DNA of 64,000 nucleotides from Tilletia caries (Eukaryota; Basidiomycota; Exobasidiomycetes; Tilletiales; Tilletiaceae): the NCBI GenBank assembly GCA_032718865.1, contig JALUTQ010000005.1:1860001-1924000 (forward strand). The letters run 5' to 3'. Within the stretch, counting starts at the first letter, position 1; the number at the start of each line of letters is the position of its first letter. Below, one piece after another: positions 25,633 to 36,647 of this stretch. The notes under the pieces are model-generated. The model ran no database searches. It worked only from the letters and a program-made list of their open reading frames with translations, and was not told the DNA's origin. Both the position numbers and the translations under genes were made by a program.

Positions 25633-27829
25633 AAGGAAATCTCCTGTTGAGAGGAGGAGGGCAGGCCTGGGCGCTGAGCGGGAGACGGCAGGAGATCAGC
25701 GATCAGGAGATGGTCGTCCGCACAGAACGTTCTATTCTTCGGTCTTCCTGCTGCCTGCTGCCTTCTCTCGACGATCGTCGCGTCCAATAATCCCCTCGAG
25801 AAATGAAAGCTGGAAGCTGAGCAGCAGCGAGATCCGCCCGCTGACCGCTGAGCCCCTACAGCACAACACAACACACACACAGAGGGGCCCGGGGCCCAGC
25901 GCAGCGCCAGTTCTCAAAAAGAAAGAGGCCGAGAAACCGAGCGACCCCGCCCGCTGCCGTGCGGACTGAGACTGGAATGCCCACTTTACAACCTTATTCC
26001 ACCCGGTGAGCACAATTTCTCCGTCACTTCTCCAGTACCTGATTGAGGGCGCAGCTCAAATTGACGCCCACTTCCCAATTCACGCCCTTTTCCCAATGGA
26101 AATCCGATATCCGCCTCTCGTCTTTTCTCATCTCGGCCTTCAACGCTTCAAGCTTCAACGCTTCGCTTCCCCTCTGCCTTCACCCAGCATAATCTCCAGT
26201 TCACGACCCAGGACCCGGCGGGCGGCGGCCGTAGTGCTTCGCAATGATCGACAGATTGAGACCTCGATCCCTGTGCAGCTGCTTCTTGCGGTCCTTGTTC
26301 TCACTCGCTTCCCTCTTCTCTCGGCAGCTGCTGGCCGCTAACTGCTGACTGGCAAGTGCCAATATGCCAATCATTGAATGAATGGTACATGTGCAGCGCC
26401 CACAGCACTGGGTCCCGGTCCCCATTCATTCATCCTTCTTCGTTTTTCCAATATTCGGGCAGATGAGTTCTTCCCTTCTTCCCAAGCGGAGTGAGAAAGT
26501 GCTGGCAATGAGTTGCCTTCCTTGCTTCAGAATTTCATATGTGCCATCCCTCGGCGTCTTGGCCCTGTATGTATGTACCGTCAGCAAACAGCATCCTGCC
26601 AGTGCCCAGTTGCCCTCATTCGTCTCGATGACGCATTTGCTGGCGACGAAGTGGTGGGGAAAGCGAACTTGTTCCCCGCCGTGCACTATCTCCGATCTCG
26701 GGACATGGGCGAGCGGGCGAGCTGGCTGACTTTTGTTTCCAGAATTCCAGATGTTTGGGACTTTGGGGCGTCTTGTGTTGTGCCCTCCGAATGGCTCAAT
26801 CCGGGCCTCGTCCAACGGGAGCACCATGCCGTCGCCCCGCCGCCGGCGCCTCCAAGTTCCAACCCATCACTCAGCGCTCCCCAATTCCATAATCCTCCGC
26901 GATCAACCAGCTCTTCCCTCGCAGACGTCGCCAACGCACCAACTGCAAACTCAATGTTACTTTCAATTCGGCTGCTGAAATGGGTAATCATGAACACAGT
27001 TCCGGGACGAGCTCGTCGGGGTTAGAACTACATATGTACATATGGCCGTGGCTCGGATACACCGCCAAATGAAGTCGGGGACTCCCGAGATGCTAGAGCC
27101 GCAAGGCACTACAAAGACTACAGAAAAACGCCCCGGAGCCCTAGGGAAACGAGGCCTAGGAGTCACACTGGAGTCTCAAGGTCATGAGTGGCTAGGAGTA
27201 AATTTCATATCTTCATAACTGTGCATAGTAAAAGAGTGAGTGCTGTTGCGCGCCGTCGTCAAATCTTCATCCACTGCACCAGCTCAGCGCGACAGAATGC
27301 CATTTATCGTCGACAACAAAAATATGTTTTGGTATATATTGTAACAAATAGAGTGATTTCTGTATCAAACGCTGATAGTATAGGTGGTAGTATGTATGTG
27401 TGGAAGTGGGTGTGGTGGCCAGTCGTGTGATCCATTCCCGCATGCGGAATTTTTATTTTTTGAAATTCAATTTTTAGCTCCTCTGGGATCGGGGCTTATG
27501 TAAGCAACCTTCCTGAGTCCCTCTGGATCCACCACTCGGGAGGGCCTCAGAGGGGAATCCTCCTAGTGGCTCCCATTTATGCTCTAAGCCCTCAGGAAAA
27601 CTCATGAGCCCACCTCCTACAGGGGTCTCGTAGCACTCTGAGAAGTTTCGGCTAGCGTTACTCTAACGCTAGAATTTGCCCGCAGTGTAGGAAGTCAAAT
27701 ATTACATTTAGAAATACACTGGGGGTAAAGTTCATCGACGGCCGAGAACGAGGCGGCCATGCACATGAAGAAAAATAAGATGAAAGGACCATGTCGGGAA
27801 AAGAAGAAGGTTCCTTGAAAGGCCATGGG
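25633..27829. other. Intergenic, about 2.2 kb, no supported gene
   Basis: Only short, overlapping frames with low coding character are present. It includes a near-perfect palindrome at 27652-27672. AT-richer DNA at 27300-27480 contrasts with the GC-rich surroundings and could be old mobile-element debris. Confidence 0.45.
27652..27672. repeat. Palindrome, 9-bp arms with 3-bp loop
   Basis: CTAGCGTTA, then CTC, then TAACGCTAG. The arms are perfect. No gene is adjacent within 150 bp. Confidence 0.6.
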
Positions 27830-28242
27830 TCAAGTCGACTCGTGAACCCGGCCAGACATCGAAGCAATCGGACTGAAAGGAAGCACCGGCGAAGCAAGCG
27901 AGTCCGAACGGCCCCTAGTAGCCGCACAACCCCTCTCCCGCTCCGAGATCCCGAAGGACCACCCGTACGAATCGCGCGGGTTGCTCAGGAGATGCATGCC
28001 CGCGTACGTGCCGGAGAAGGAAGGCACAGAACACCGCTTCTGTCGTTTTATGTCGAGTTCGTCGACGGCCAGGATGAGTGAGCCTTGGCGGCGGCGTGGG
28101 CTTAGCGGTGAGGAGGATGAGGAGGAGGTTGGGCTCTCGAGGGGGTGGCTGCTTGAGGAGAAGGTGAGGGAGAGCGGGCGGGGTCGACGAGGTGGAGCGG
28201 AGCGATGACTGAACATCGACTCGGAGCCGCGCCGGTGTGGGT

Positions 28243-28273
<31 letters not shown>

Positions 28274-28579
28274 GTGTGGCATGATAGCATCGGCAGAGGG
28301 AGCGACGACCAGCTCCGAATCGACGTCCTCTTCCTCCCGGACGAAAGAGAGCACATGGCTGTTGCCTCCACTGGAGTCCGAGCAGAAGCTGTTGGGACGC
28401 GTCTGGGGTGTGCCGTCGCTGCTGGCTGCGTCTCCATCGGCGTCATAGCTGCTGTTGTGGATGGAGAGCAGGGAACCGACGTTGTCGGTGAGTTCGTCGA
28501 GCAGGTCTTCTGTCAAGGTTGGGGCCAGCTCGGGGCTGAGGGTGGAGGAGTGGGAGCGTTTCCTGCTGAAGAAGGGCAT
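27830..28579 (-). CDS. Hypothetical Ser/Thr-rich protein
   Basis: A single 249-codon frame starts MPFFSRKRSHSSTLSPEL and ends MSGRVHEST. No known domain is seen. It has a short conserved-looking acidic helix near the start (LTEDLLDELTDNVGSLL), an 11-Thr run (about 28235-28275, a GTC repeat on the + strand), and basic/Ser patches (PPRRPRPLSL, SPRRRQGSLILAVDELD, KRQKRCSV) that resemble phosphorylation-site clusters of fungal regulatory proteins. A 284-codon frame on the opposite strand runs past its start but is Gly/Arg/Cys-rich and is judged a shadow. Confidence 0.5.
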
Positions 28580-29300
28580 CGTGGGCTGGTTTGTGAGGGT
28601 AGAAAGGGTTGTTGTTGTGGGAGGGATGGCAAGGGTGCGATCGCAGAAGGGGTTGAAGTGAGAAGGAATGAGCGAAGAAGATGGGGCAAGAAAGGAGGTC
28701 AGCAGATGGAATCTGGGCGTGCTCTTATAGCTTCTTCAGCCTCCCAACTCCTCCCCGTTCCGACGCAAGGCCGGGTGTCATGCTGCGGGTGTGGAGTGTC
28801 AGCGATTCGGCTGCCTGTGTGGTTCATAGTGCGGTACCAAGCGACAGAGAGAGCCAAACACACCGCCGTCTGCCTGTACCGTAGCGCGTCCGCCCATCCC
28901 TCGCTCGCGTCTACGACTAGCACAGCATCATCTGTGCATAGTACCTATATCGCCTGTTGTGGTGGCAGGCTGGGTGAGCCTACTGGGGCGCTGGGGAGGG
29001 TGGCGCTTTTCAGAATCGAAACTGGCCCAGCTTTGACAAAATTGCAGCTAAATCGATAAAACAACATGGGGTCGCGAATTTTAGGCTGGCCAAGCTCGAC
29101 CTTCGCAAGATGCTGGAAGCCAGGGCCGTTTCGCAACGACCAACCCTGGGCGTTTCCTCCAACTTGTTCCTGCCCACGACGCGCTCGGCCTGGCTCGCCT
29201 TGCAGCCTGAACGCGCTCGGACTCGGAGTACTAGCGCTCGCGTCAAATTGGGGGACAAACGCTCCCAGCTCGGCCCAGGAATTTACCTCTCGCTGACCAG

Positions 29301-29731
29301 CTCAGTGGGCTCGTTCTCGAGCACCTGCAAGACGACGGCACGCACTTGGCTCCGGTCCTGAGCTGTTTTGAGGGCATTCTCTGCCTGAGTGGGAAGGCCC
29401 TCTTCAGCGCTCCGGATGACCTGACCGTTTTCGCGACAACAATGCTGGGCCGCGTGACGGATTCGTCCACGCTTTTCCGTCTGGCAGCCGTGGAGAGCAC
29501 CTCGGGGGTACTCAAGCGCAAGCAGCTGTTCGGCTGGATCGTCCCATTTTTGAGCGCAATTCTCGACAATTACAAGCGGCCGGGCAGCGAGGTCGCGATG
29601 CGGGATTGTCTCTAGAAGGCAGGCAGGCAGGACGGCAGGCAGGCAGGACGGCGCTCGCAGTTCATCAGACGGAGGATGATGAGGATGCGGAAGACGTTAA
29701 CGACATTGAAGAGGTCGACGATTCACCGTGA
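29301..29731 (+). CDS. 3' segment of an unidentified gene
   Basis: After a plausible acceptor (CTGACCAG, to 29300) an open stretch reads LSGLVLEHLQDDGTHLAPVL, CFEGILCLSGKALFSAP and KQLFGWIVPFLSAILDNY, a leucine-rich helical pattern like an alpha-solenoid. A weak intron (about 29603-29660) would link it to an acidic end (TEDDEDAEDVNDIEEVDDSP, stop 29729-29731). A convincing 5' part is not found, so it may be a truncated gene. I cannot name the family. Confidence 0.35.
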
Positions 29732-30048
29732 TAATCATACACCAGACGACCGCGCTCTTGTGCGCCGGCGAGTAACTCCTTGTAGCTATCCATCTATGTA
29801 TGTAGCACAGCGTGCAACACAGCTTTGCTACATACTTATCCAACCAGACTCGGCAACAACGCTGTTCAGCAGTCTCAGACTTCACGCATTGCTTGATCAA
29901 AGTGTCAAAGACTGAGAATTGCGTAGAACATGGAGGGCAATGAAAAACTGGAACGCAGAACATGGGAGAGGGGTACAGGGGGTAAGTGCACAGAGGGGGC
30001 GAGGGGGATGGGGAGGGGGGATAAGAAACACAGAGAGAAGAAGCACGT

Positions 30049-31104
30049 CTATCGCTTGGCCTCGAACTCCTTGATGGTCTGTGCGATCTTCTCCTTGCGT
30101 TGCTGGTAGGTGAGCTTCTTGGCCTTGTACTGCTTGCTCTCTGATGCCCAGTCCTTGGACTTGTCCGAGGCGGTGAACGAGGGGTCCTCCCGGATCGCAG
30201 CGTGTGCCTTCTCGTAGATCTCCTCCATGTCCTCAGATCCAATGTCATCAGCGAGGTACCGGGCAAAGTGCTTCTTGAAGCGCTCGTCGTCCTCCTCCTC
30301 GAGGGACTCCATGAACTCGGCGACGTGGCCACCGAAGATGTAGGAGCGCAGGGTGTCGGCATCGAGCTCCTTGGCTTCGGGATCGTAGCCGGGGAATCGC
30401 TTCTCGGAGTGGGGAATGAAGATACCGCCGTCGGAGGCACCCTTGAGCGCACCGAAGACACGGGATCCTGTGGAGGTACGCTTAAGACCGACGTCGAGGT
30501 AGCACTTGAACGGCCGGGGCTCGTCCTCGCCCTCGAGGGCCTCGACCTCAGCCATGGTTCCGTCAGGCTCGGTGACACCCTCGTACTTGTCGGCGAGCTT
30601 GAGCTTGGTGAGTGCGCGACGAGCAGCGAGAAGACCGGTTGCGTATGCGGCGGGCCAGTTGGAGAGCCCGTACTTGATGCCGTAGCGGGGGAGCTCGCGG
30701 GAGGAGGCCTGGGTCAAGACGACATCGCCGACAATCTTGGCGTGGACGACCTGGACGGTGATGAAACGGTTGCTGAAGCGGACGACAAGACGGTACTTGG
30801 GTGCAGCGTACTTGTTCTTGGCCTGCGAGATCAGACGCTTACGGGCGTAGTAGTCGGTGCGGCCCTCACTGTAAATTCGCGCAGACGGGAGTCGGAAGAG
30901 AGTCAGCGCTCCTGCATTCACATACGCATCACTCTGACTAATGCCATCACGGGTACGCACCGACGTCTGCGGTACTTGGTCTGGTATCTGGAGAAGTACG
31001 CTCCGGTCTTCTTTTCTGTTGGGAGAAGGAAAGACACGGTCAGCACGCGCGGATGTAAAGTACCTGCGCATCCGAGAGCGAGACTCACGCTTGGTGAAAG
31101 GCAT
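30049..31104 (-). CDS. RPL5: 60S ribosomal protein L5 (uL18)
   Basis: Three exons (31104-31089, 31015-30961, 30868-30049) give MPFTKQKKTGAYFSRYQTKY, then REGRTDYYARKRLISQAKNK, the RNA-binding core (YRLVVRFSNRFITVQVV, LPRYGIKYGLSNWPAAYATG) and the conserved C-terminal part (FKCYLDVGLKRTSTGSRVFG, IPHSEKRFPGYDPE). It binds 5S rRNA with uL5 and forms the central protuberance of the 60S subunit. The ORF read straight through the introns carries a false N-terminus; splicing restores the family sequence. It is divergently paired with RPL15, whose start codon is 314 bp away. Confidence 0.96.
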   Translation of the reverse strand: MPFTKRESRSRMRRYFTSARADRVFPSPNRKEDRSVLLQIPDQVPQTSVRTRDGISQSDAYVNAGALTLFRLPSARIYSEGRTDYYARKRLISQAKNKYAAPKYRLVVRFSNRFITVQVVHAKIVGDVVLTQASSRELPRYGIKYGLSNWPAAYATGLLAARRALTKLKLADKYEGVTEPDGTMAEVEALEGEDEPRPFKCYLDVGLKRTSTGSRVFGALKGASDGGIFIPHSEKRFPGYDPEAKELDADTLRSYIFGGHVAEFMESLEEEDDERFKKHFARYLADDIGSEDMEEIYEKAHAAIREDPSFTASDKSKDWASESKQYKAKKLTYQQRKEKIAQTIKEFEAKR

Positions 31105-31417
31105 CGTGGGCGACGAAACGAGTCAGAAAGAATTGTGCCTTGAGGATGTGGTGAGGACGGCCTGGTGATATCGAAGCTTCCGTCCCAAGCAGAGAAGGTG
31201 GTGAAGCCTGCCACGAAATTCTTCTGAGTCACGTGAGTGCGCTGACCCGCGTGGCTGATCATGCGATCGATCGATCGATGGAGCCTCCACATCCGGAATT
31301 CCCAAGCTGCGAGAAAATCTCTGCCAACTTTTGATCAGTCTTCCCAGCTCTCCTCCGCTCACACTCACTCGCAGCTGGACCACCACCTCAACCTCAAGAT
31401 CACACTAGCACATCAAC
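31105..31417. promoter_or_regulatory. Shared upstream region of RPL5 and RPL15
   Basis: The 313 bp between two divergent ribosomal protein start codons must hold both promoters unless they overlap the genes. A short GATC-repeat (CGATCGATCGATCGATGG, about 31264-31281) lies near the middle. Coordinated control is inferred from the arrangement only. Confidence 0.5.
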
Positions 31418-32568
31418 ATGGTAAGCAGCACATTGTCCTTTCCAGCAGATGCATGCAGTACTCACACTCTTATCTCTCTCCCACTATCCCTCTCTCTTCC
31501 TGCGCCCTCTTCGACTTCGAACGTAATGCGGTCATATTACACTTGGGCGGACTGGTTGGACATTTGCAGGGTGCCTACCGCTACATTGAGGAGCTGCAAA
31601 AGCACAAGCAGTCGGACGTGCTCCGTTTCCTGCTCCGTGTCCGGTGAGTATTCATCAGCATCCATTGCCGGCGTTGCGGTCCAGCAGGCGCATGTGGGGA
31701 GTCGTCGATGTGCGGAGTGAACATCACGCCAGTGCAGGGCAGATGGACGGTGGCTGGAGGTCAGGAAACGCACCTGGAAAGCAAGCGGCGCTGCGGCACG
31801 CACACATGCATTGGAAGACACATCGGACTCATGTCGCGCCCGCGTATCTCTGCTTCTCTCCTCCACAGCTGCTGGGAGTACCGCCAGCTGAACGTCATTC
31901 ACCGCGCGTCTCGGCCCTCGCGCCCCGACAAGGCCCGCCGCCTGGGATACAAGGCCAAGCAGGGCTTCGTCATCTACCGCATCCGAGTCCGCCGCGGTAA
32001 CCGCAAGAAGCCCGTCTCCAAGGGTGCCACCTTCGGCAAGCCTGTCCACCACGGTGTCAACCAGCTCAAGCCCCAGCGCTCCCTCCGCTCCACTGCCGAG
32101 GAGCGTGTCGGTCGCAGGTGCGGCAACTTGCGCGTGCTTAACTCGTATTGGATCAACTCGGACGGTGTCTACAAGCACTTTGAGGTCATCTGCGTCGACC
32201 CCAGCCACAAGGCCATCCGCGTAAGTACATGCAACATCTTTTAGTCCCAATCACATCCCCCGCAACGCAACGTATCGTGAACTGAACATCATTCTCTCTC
32301 CCTTCATCCCTGCCGCAGCGTGACCCCAAGATCAACTGGATCGTCAAGCACAAGCACCGTGAGGCTCGCGGTCTCACCGCCGCTGGCCAGAAGAGCCGTG
32401 GTATGGGCAAGGGTCACCGTTACAACAAGACACAAGGAGGCAAGGATGCTTCCATCAAGAGGTGTGTACATCATTGTGAATGCTTCTCTCAGGTCAAGCT
32501 TTCTTTGGCTGATGTTTTGTTTCGCGCTTCAACAGACGGGACACCCTCCAGCTCCGTCGTTACCGATG
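31418..32568 (+). CDS. RPL15: 60S ribosomal protein L15 (eL15)
   Basis: Exon 1 is only the ATG (31418-31420), directly followed by an intron. Further exons are 31570-31643, 31869-32220, 32319-32461 and 32536-32568. The product is [71 protein letters not shown] and an end DTLQLRRYR, which is full-length eL15, a 60S subunit RNA-binding protein. Introns right after the start codon are common in ribosomal protein genes. No anomaly is seen. Confidence 0.96.
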
Positions 32569-33640
32569 AGCGTTGCGCTTCCTACTCTCTCTCTCTGTTG
32601 TCCCCTTCCTTCCCCCCACTCCCCTTCCCCACGTCCCCTCCATTGGCTCCATATGCAAGACATGCACAATTCACTCTTCCTCAATCTCATTCACGATTGC
32701 TTCTTGTTCTTTTCTTAAGTCATGCGTCTGATCCACCGTGTAAAAGCCGAATCCTTGCGATGAATCTCTCGTTGCTTCTGTTCGTACAGCTGGATCACAC
32801 CTGCCTAACGCCCCAGGTCAATAGCATTCACCTCGAGGGAGTGCCGAATACGGCGTCAGTGAAGATCTTGTGACACCGAAGGACAAGTTGGGTCGTCAGG
32901 CTCTGCTGAATCGTGGATGTCTTTGAAGAAGCTGGAGATGGCAACTCGTGAGGTGCGGCAGGACAAGGCGGACAAGAACACTTTGCAAAAACGCGAAGCC
33001 TTCGTTCCCAGCCAACCCCTATACGGCACTCCCCGCCGGTGCCCCAATCCGTCCCAGCGCAGCCCTCCGCCGGGGCGAGCTCAGGAGAGCGATGAAAACG
33101 CATGAGGTCAAGAAGGTAACGAAGCGGAAGAAGGCCTGCCGGGAAACGAATCGTTCCTGTTCCGACGTCAGGGCGGAGCTGTGGGGGATGGGTTCAAGGG
33201 GGAGAATGTGTCAAGATGGGCGGATCGAAGAAGGGGTAGTGGGGCGATTGAAAGTGATGTTAGGGGCAGGAGTTGGAAAGGAAGGCAGTGTGACGGATCA
33301 GGATGAGAGGACGTAGGACGAAGAGAAGAGAGCCGTCAGACAGCAATGCGTACATGTCGGTTTGGACGGGACTTCTCGACTCACGCAAAGATCCTCCGCA
33401 GGTTGGGCAGGCTGGGAAGTGCCATCCCCTTGCTTGGCTTTTCCTTCGGATTTATGATCACTTTGCGGGCTGCCCCCTTCCGTGCTTCCACCCAGGCGAG
33501 GATCGACGAGCTGCACAAATCTTTGAATACCGCCGGGGGAATGAATTCATTCCTCTACACCACCAGACTGCCCGAGTCTTTCAGGAAGACTCGGCCGAGT
33601 ACTCCAGAGTGACTCGGGGTCTGAGTCTCAGTGAAAAATC
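32569..33640. other. Region between RPL15 and the transposon nest
   Basis: No gene is supported. A stretch around 32900-33320 is rich in Lys/Arg codons in one frame but has no recognisable product. The last 5 bp (33636-33640, AAATC) are the target duplication of the Copia-type element. Confidence 0.4.
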
Positions 33641-33737
33641 TGTGAGATAGCCCCCATTGTCGTCTTAGTCTCTACCTCCACTTTTCTCTTCACTTGCAAT
33701 ACACCACCATCACAATTCACACCTACCTTTTTCCACA
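33641..33737 (+). repeat. 5' LTR of Copia-type element
   Basis: 97 bp, matching 42804-42893 except for a 7-bp-scale gap (the 3' copy lacks AATTCAC near its CATCAC). Confidence 0.85.
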
Positions 33738-34906
33738 GGTTATGAGCTCACAACTTTCCCGCTGAGCGACCCGGAGCTACATCCCCAACACATCAAGATG
33801 AGTCCACTCGCAGTCACCGAGGACACCTTGAGGGGAATCTCCAAGCTCGAGGGCGGCAGCAACTACCACGAATGGTCGTACGACACAGAGATGGTCCTGC
33901 GCGGCAAGAACCTATGGACCATCGTCGAGAATCCGAGTCACTCTCCGACACGCTCTCAGCCACCGCCAAGCGCGACTTCGAGACGCGCGCGAGCCTCGCC
34001 CTCTCCATCCTGACTAGGACCCTCCATCGCGGCCCCAAGATGCTCGTCTACGCCGAACGCGACCCTGCGAAGATCTGGACGAAGCTCGCCGCCAAGCATC
34101 AGCCCAAAGAGCGCATATACCAGGTTGCTTTACGCAGCCAATACATCAAGCTCCTCGCCAGCGCAGGATCCGCCGACACCATGACGACCTACCTCACCGA
34201 ACTCAAGGTGGTAGTGGACAAGCTCGCCGCCGTGGGCGTCGAAATGGAAGAAGAAGTCGTCACTCTGGACCTCCTCGCCAGCCTGCCCACTGCGTTCAAG
34301 ACACTGGTCACAGCAGTCAGCGCGCAGCAGGAGGTTCCGGCCCTCTCATTCGTCGAGGACAAGGTTCTCGAAGAGGAGGAACGGATCAAGGAGCACGAAG
34401 ACCGAGCAGCACCGGCAGGACAAGCGTTCACCGTCGGCAACGGCTTCAGGAACAACAACAAAAGTAGCAACGGCAACAACAACAACAACAACAACAGCAG
34501 CAGCAACAACAGCAACACCAGCATCCGCAAGTGCGACTGGTGCGGCATAAACAACCACTGGTCTGTCGATTGTCGCAGGCGACTTCAGCACCAGAACCTT
34601 ATCGAAACATACCTTCAGCACAACAACCTCCTTCCCAAGGTGTGCTGGGTGGCCCAAGCTCATGACCAGACTCCGTCCCAGACCCAGCTTCTAATTACCA
34701 CTCATAGTGGACTCAGACTCCCTAGACTCCAGACTTCCCAGACTCACTTCTGCCAGTTCGCTTTCCCGCGCTCGCGCCACGCGCTCGCCACGCGTCTTCT
34801 CTCTTCTTGCTCCCTCATCATTGCGCAATGTCGTGCCACTCCTCTCTTCCCTTTTCATGCTCCAATTCCCCCGCCTATAAAACGGCTCCTCCCCATTGTA
34901 CCATAG

Positions 34907-36418
34907 CAGGGCTCGGCACGACTATGGGATTTTACGACTATTACGACTATAGCCTCATACGACCATGAGCGACTATAGTCATAGCCGCTGATAGTCGCAC
35001 TTACGACTATGACTATGACTATGCTCCAGAAAATGTAAGACAATAGTCGCCATAGTCGTTAAAAAAAATCTGGTCTAAAATTGATTTTGCGACTATAGTC
35101 GGACAATAGCTGGACGTCAAGGCTATAGTCGCAGCAAACAATTCGGCTATAGTCCAACTATAGCATGTCATAGTCTGACTATAGCTTGGAGTTGCGACTA
35201 TAGCCGCAGGCCCGACCGCCACCGCTATAGTCAGACTATGACATCCATTGCCCATGAACACTATAGCCAGTCATAGTGCGACTATTATCGTTGGATAGTC
35301 GAACCATATCCTGACTATATCCGATTTGAGATAATGGAAGGCGACCTACACTATTACTATTTATAGTCTGAAATTTGACGTGCTACTATAGTGCGAAAAT
35401 CATTGTCTCAAAGTCCGACTATAGTGGCGCTAAGGATGGGCGCGGAGGGCCCCGGAGTGCTCCGTACTCCGGGGCCCCTACTCCGGCTGACTCCGGCTGA
35501 TTTTCAGATGCATTTTCGCGCTCCGTACTCCGTTCATTTTTAGGCAGTCGCCCCAACTCCACTCCGCGCTCCGCACAAAATCTCCCCCATCTCATTGCGC
35601 CAGCTCCGTACTCCGGCTAAATTTCAATAAATTTCAAAGTCCACTCCGCACTCCGGGGTGACGGAGCGCGACTACTCCCCCGAAACTCCGTACTCCGGGG
35701 AACGTTCGCAGAGGTCCTACAAAACTTGAGAAATCGGGACCCTTACATTGATTGCCGCCCTTCCATCCACGTGTTTGTTCGACAGAATCATCGTTGGCAG
35801 TCGTACAGCTCAACAACACACAATATGAACCCCAAATAAGAAGTCTGAAAAGAATTTTGCTAAATTTTTGAAAATCAGAGCAAAATATGACCATTTCTGA
35901 CTGAAATTTTCAAAATTGCGACCTGATTTTGAAAAAGGGACGGCCCCGGAGCGCCCCGGAGTTTCGGCGAAACTCCGCACTCCGTCTGGCATTCGAGCTA
36001 GTCACTCCGTACTCCGGGGAAAAATCAGCTCCAGGCCTTGCCGTACTCCGTACTCCGGGGACATGGCAGGCTTGCGCTCCGTACTCCTGCAGAATTCAAT
36101 CAGCGGGAGTAAATCCTCGAAAATGCACTCCGTACTCCGTACTCCCCCGGAGTGAGGCCCCGACTAGTCGGGGAACTCCGGGAAACCCACTCCGGGGCTT
36201 ACTCCGCGCTCATCCTTAAGTGGCGCACTGGCGTTACAATTATGGCTATAGTCACACTATAGTGCAAAATTTGGCTGCGCAAAATCCTGCGACTATAGTC
36301 GACTATGGCACTATAGTCAGACTTGCGACTATGACTATTTCGGATTTTCAAAAAACGCCTACGACTACGACTATGACTATGCCAAAAAACGTGCGACTAT
36401 AGTCGGAGCCGAGCCTTG
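34907..36418. mobile_element. Non-autonomous hAT-like element A
   Basis: Ends CAGGGCTCGGCAC and (reverse complement of the right end) CAAGGCTCGGCTC; 8-bp duplication TACCATAG (34899-34906, 36419-36426). Without its own nested insertion it is 716 bp. The interior is packed with ACTATAGTC-type units on both strands, probably sub-terminal binding repeats. No transposase. Confidence 0.85.
35431..36218. mobile_element. Non-autonomous hAT-like element B, copy 1
   Basis: 788 bp, ends TAAGGATGGGCGCGGAG and, inverted, TAAGGATGAGCGCGGAG; 8-bp duplication AGTGGCGC (35423-35430, 36219-36226). The interior has many CTCCGTACTCCG units near both ends and an AT-richer centre. It is inserted inside element A. 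Confidence 0.88.
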
Positions 36419-36647
36419 TACCATAGTGAAATCCACAAGCTTTTCACACAGATCTTTCTATTAGTATAGTCTCGACTATCGGCTCAGGGTCCGCAGTCTC
36501 CTTCGCTTCGGACGCGTTGGAACTACTGCTCCCTTTCGCCAAGAAGGCTCTGTCGGCTAAAGGTTTCATTTCACTAATTACTCCGCACCCGCATACAGGT
36601 GAATCCTTATCCAGCTGCACTCTAGCATATGGTGATGAGATCGGATC

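Larger units (their letters stand above)
34641..36629 (+). repeat. 5' LTR of Gypsy-type element, split by hAT-like insertion
   Basis: LTR halves are 34641-34906 and 36427-36629. A TATA box (TATAAAA) is at 34876-34882. The hAT-like insertion lies 24 bp after it, about where transcription should begin, so this LTR promoter is probably cut from its transcript. Confidence 0.88.

Noticed and set aside
28205..29059. 284-codon frame on the + strand
   Set aside because: Antisense of the Ser/Thr-rich gene at its start and then Arg/Gly/Cys-rich without family sequence; starts with an Arg run from the repeat encoding poly-Thr.
30202..31143. 313-codon frame on the + strand
   Set aside because: It is the antisense of RPL5, Gly/Val/Leu-rich with no conserved motif, and runs across the RPL5 introns.
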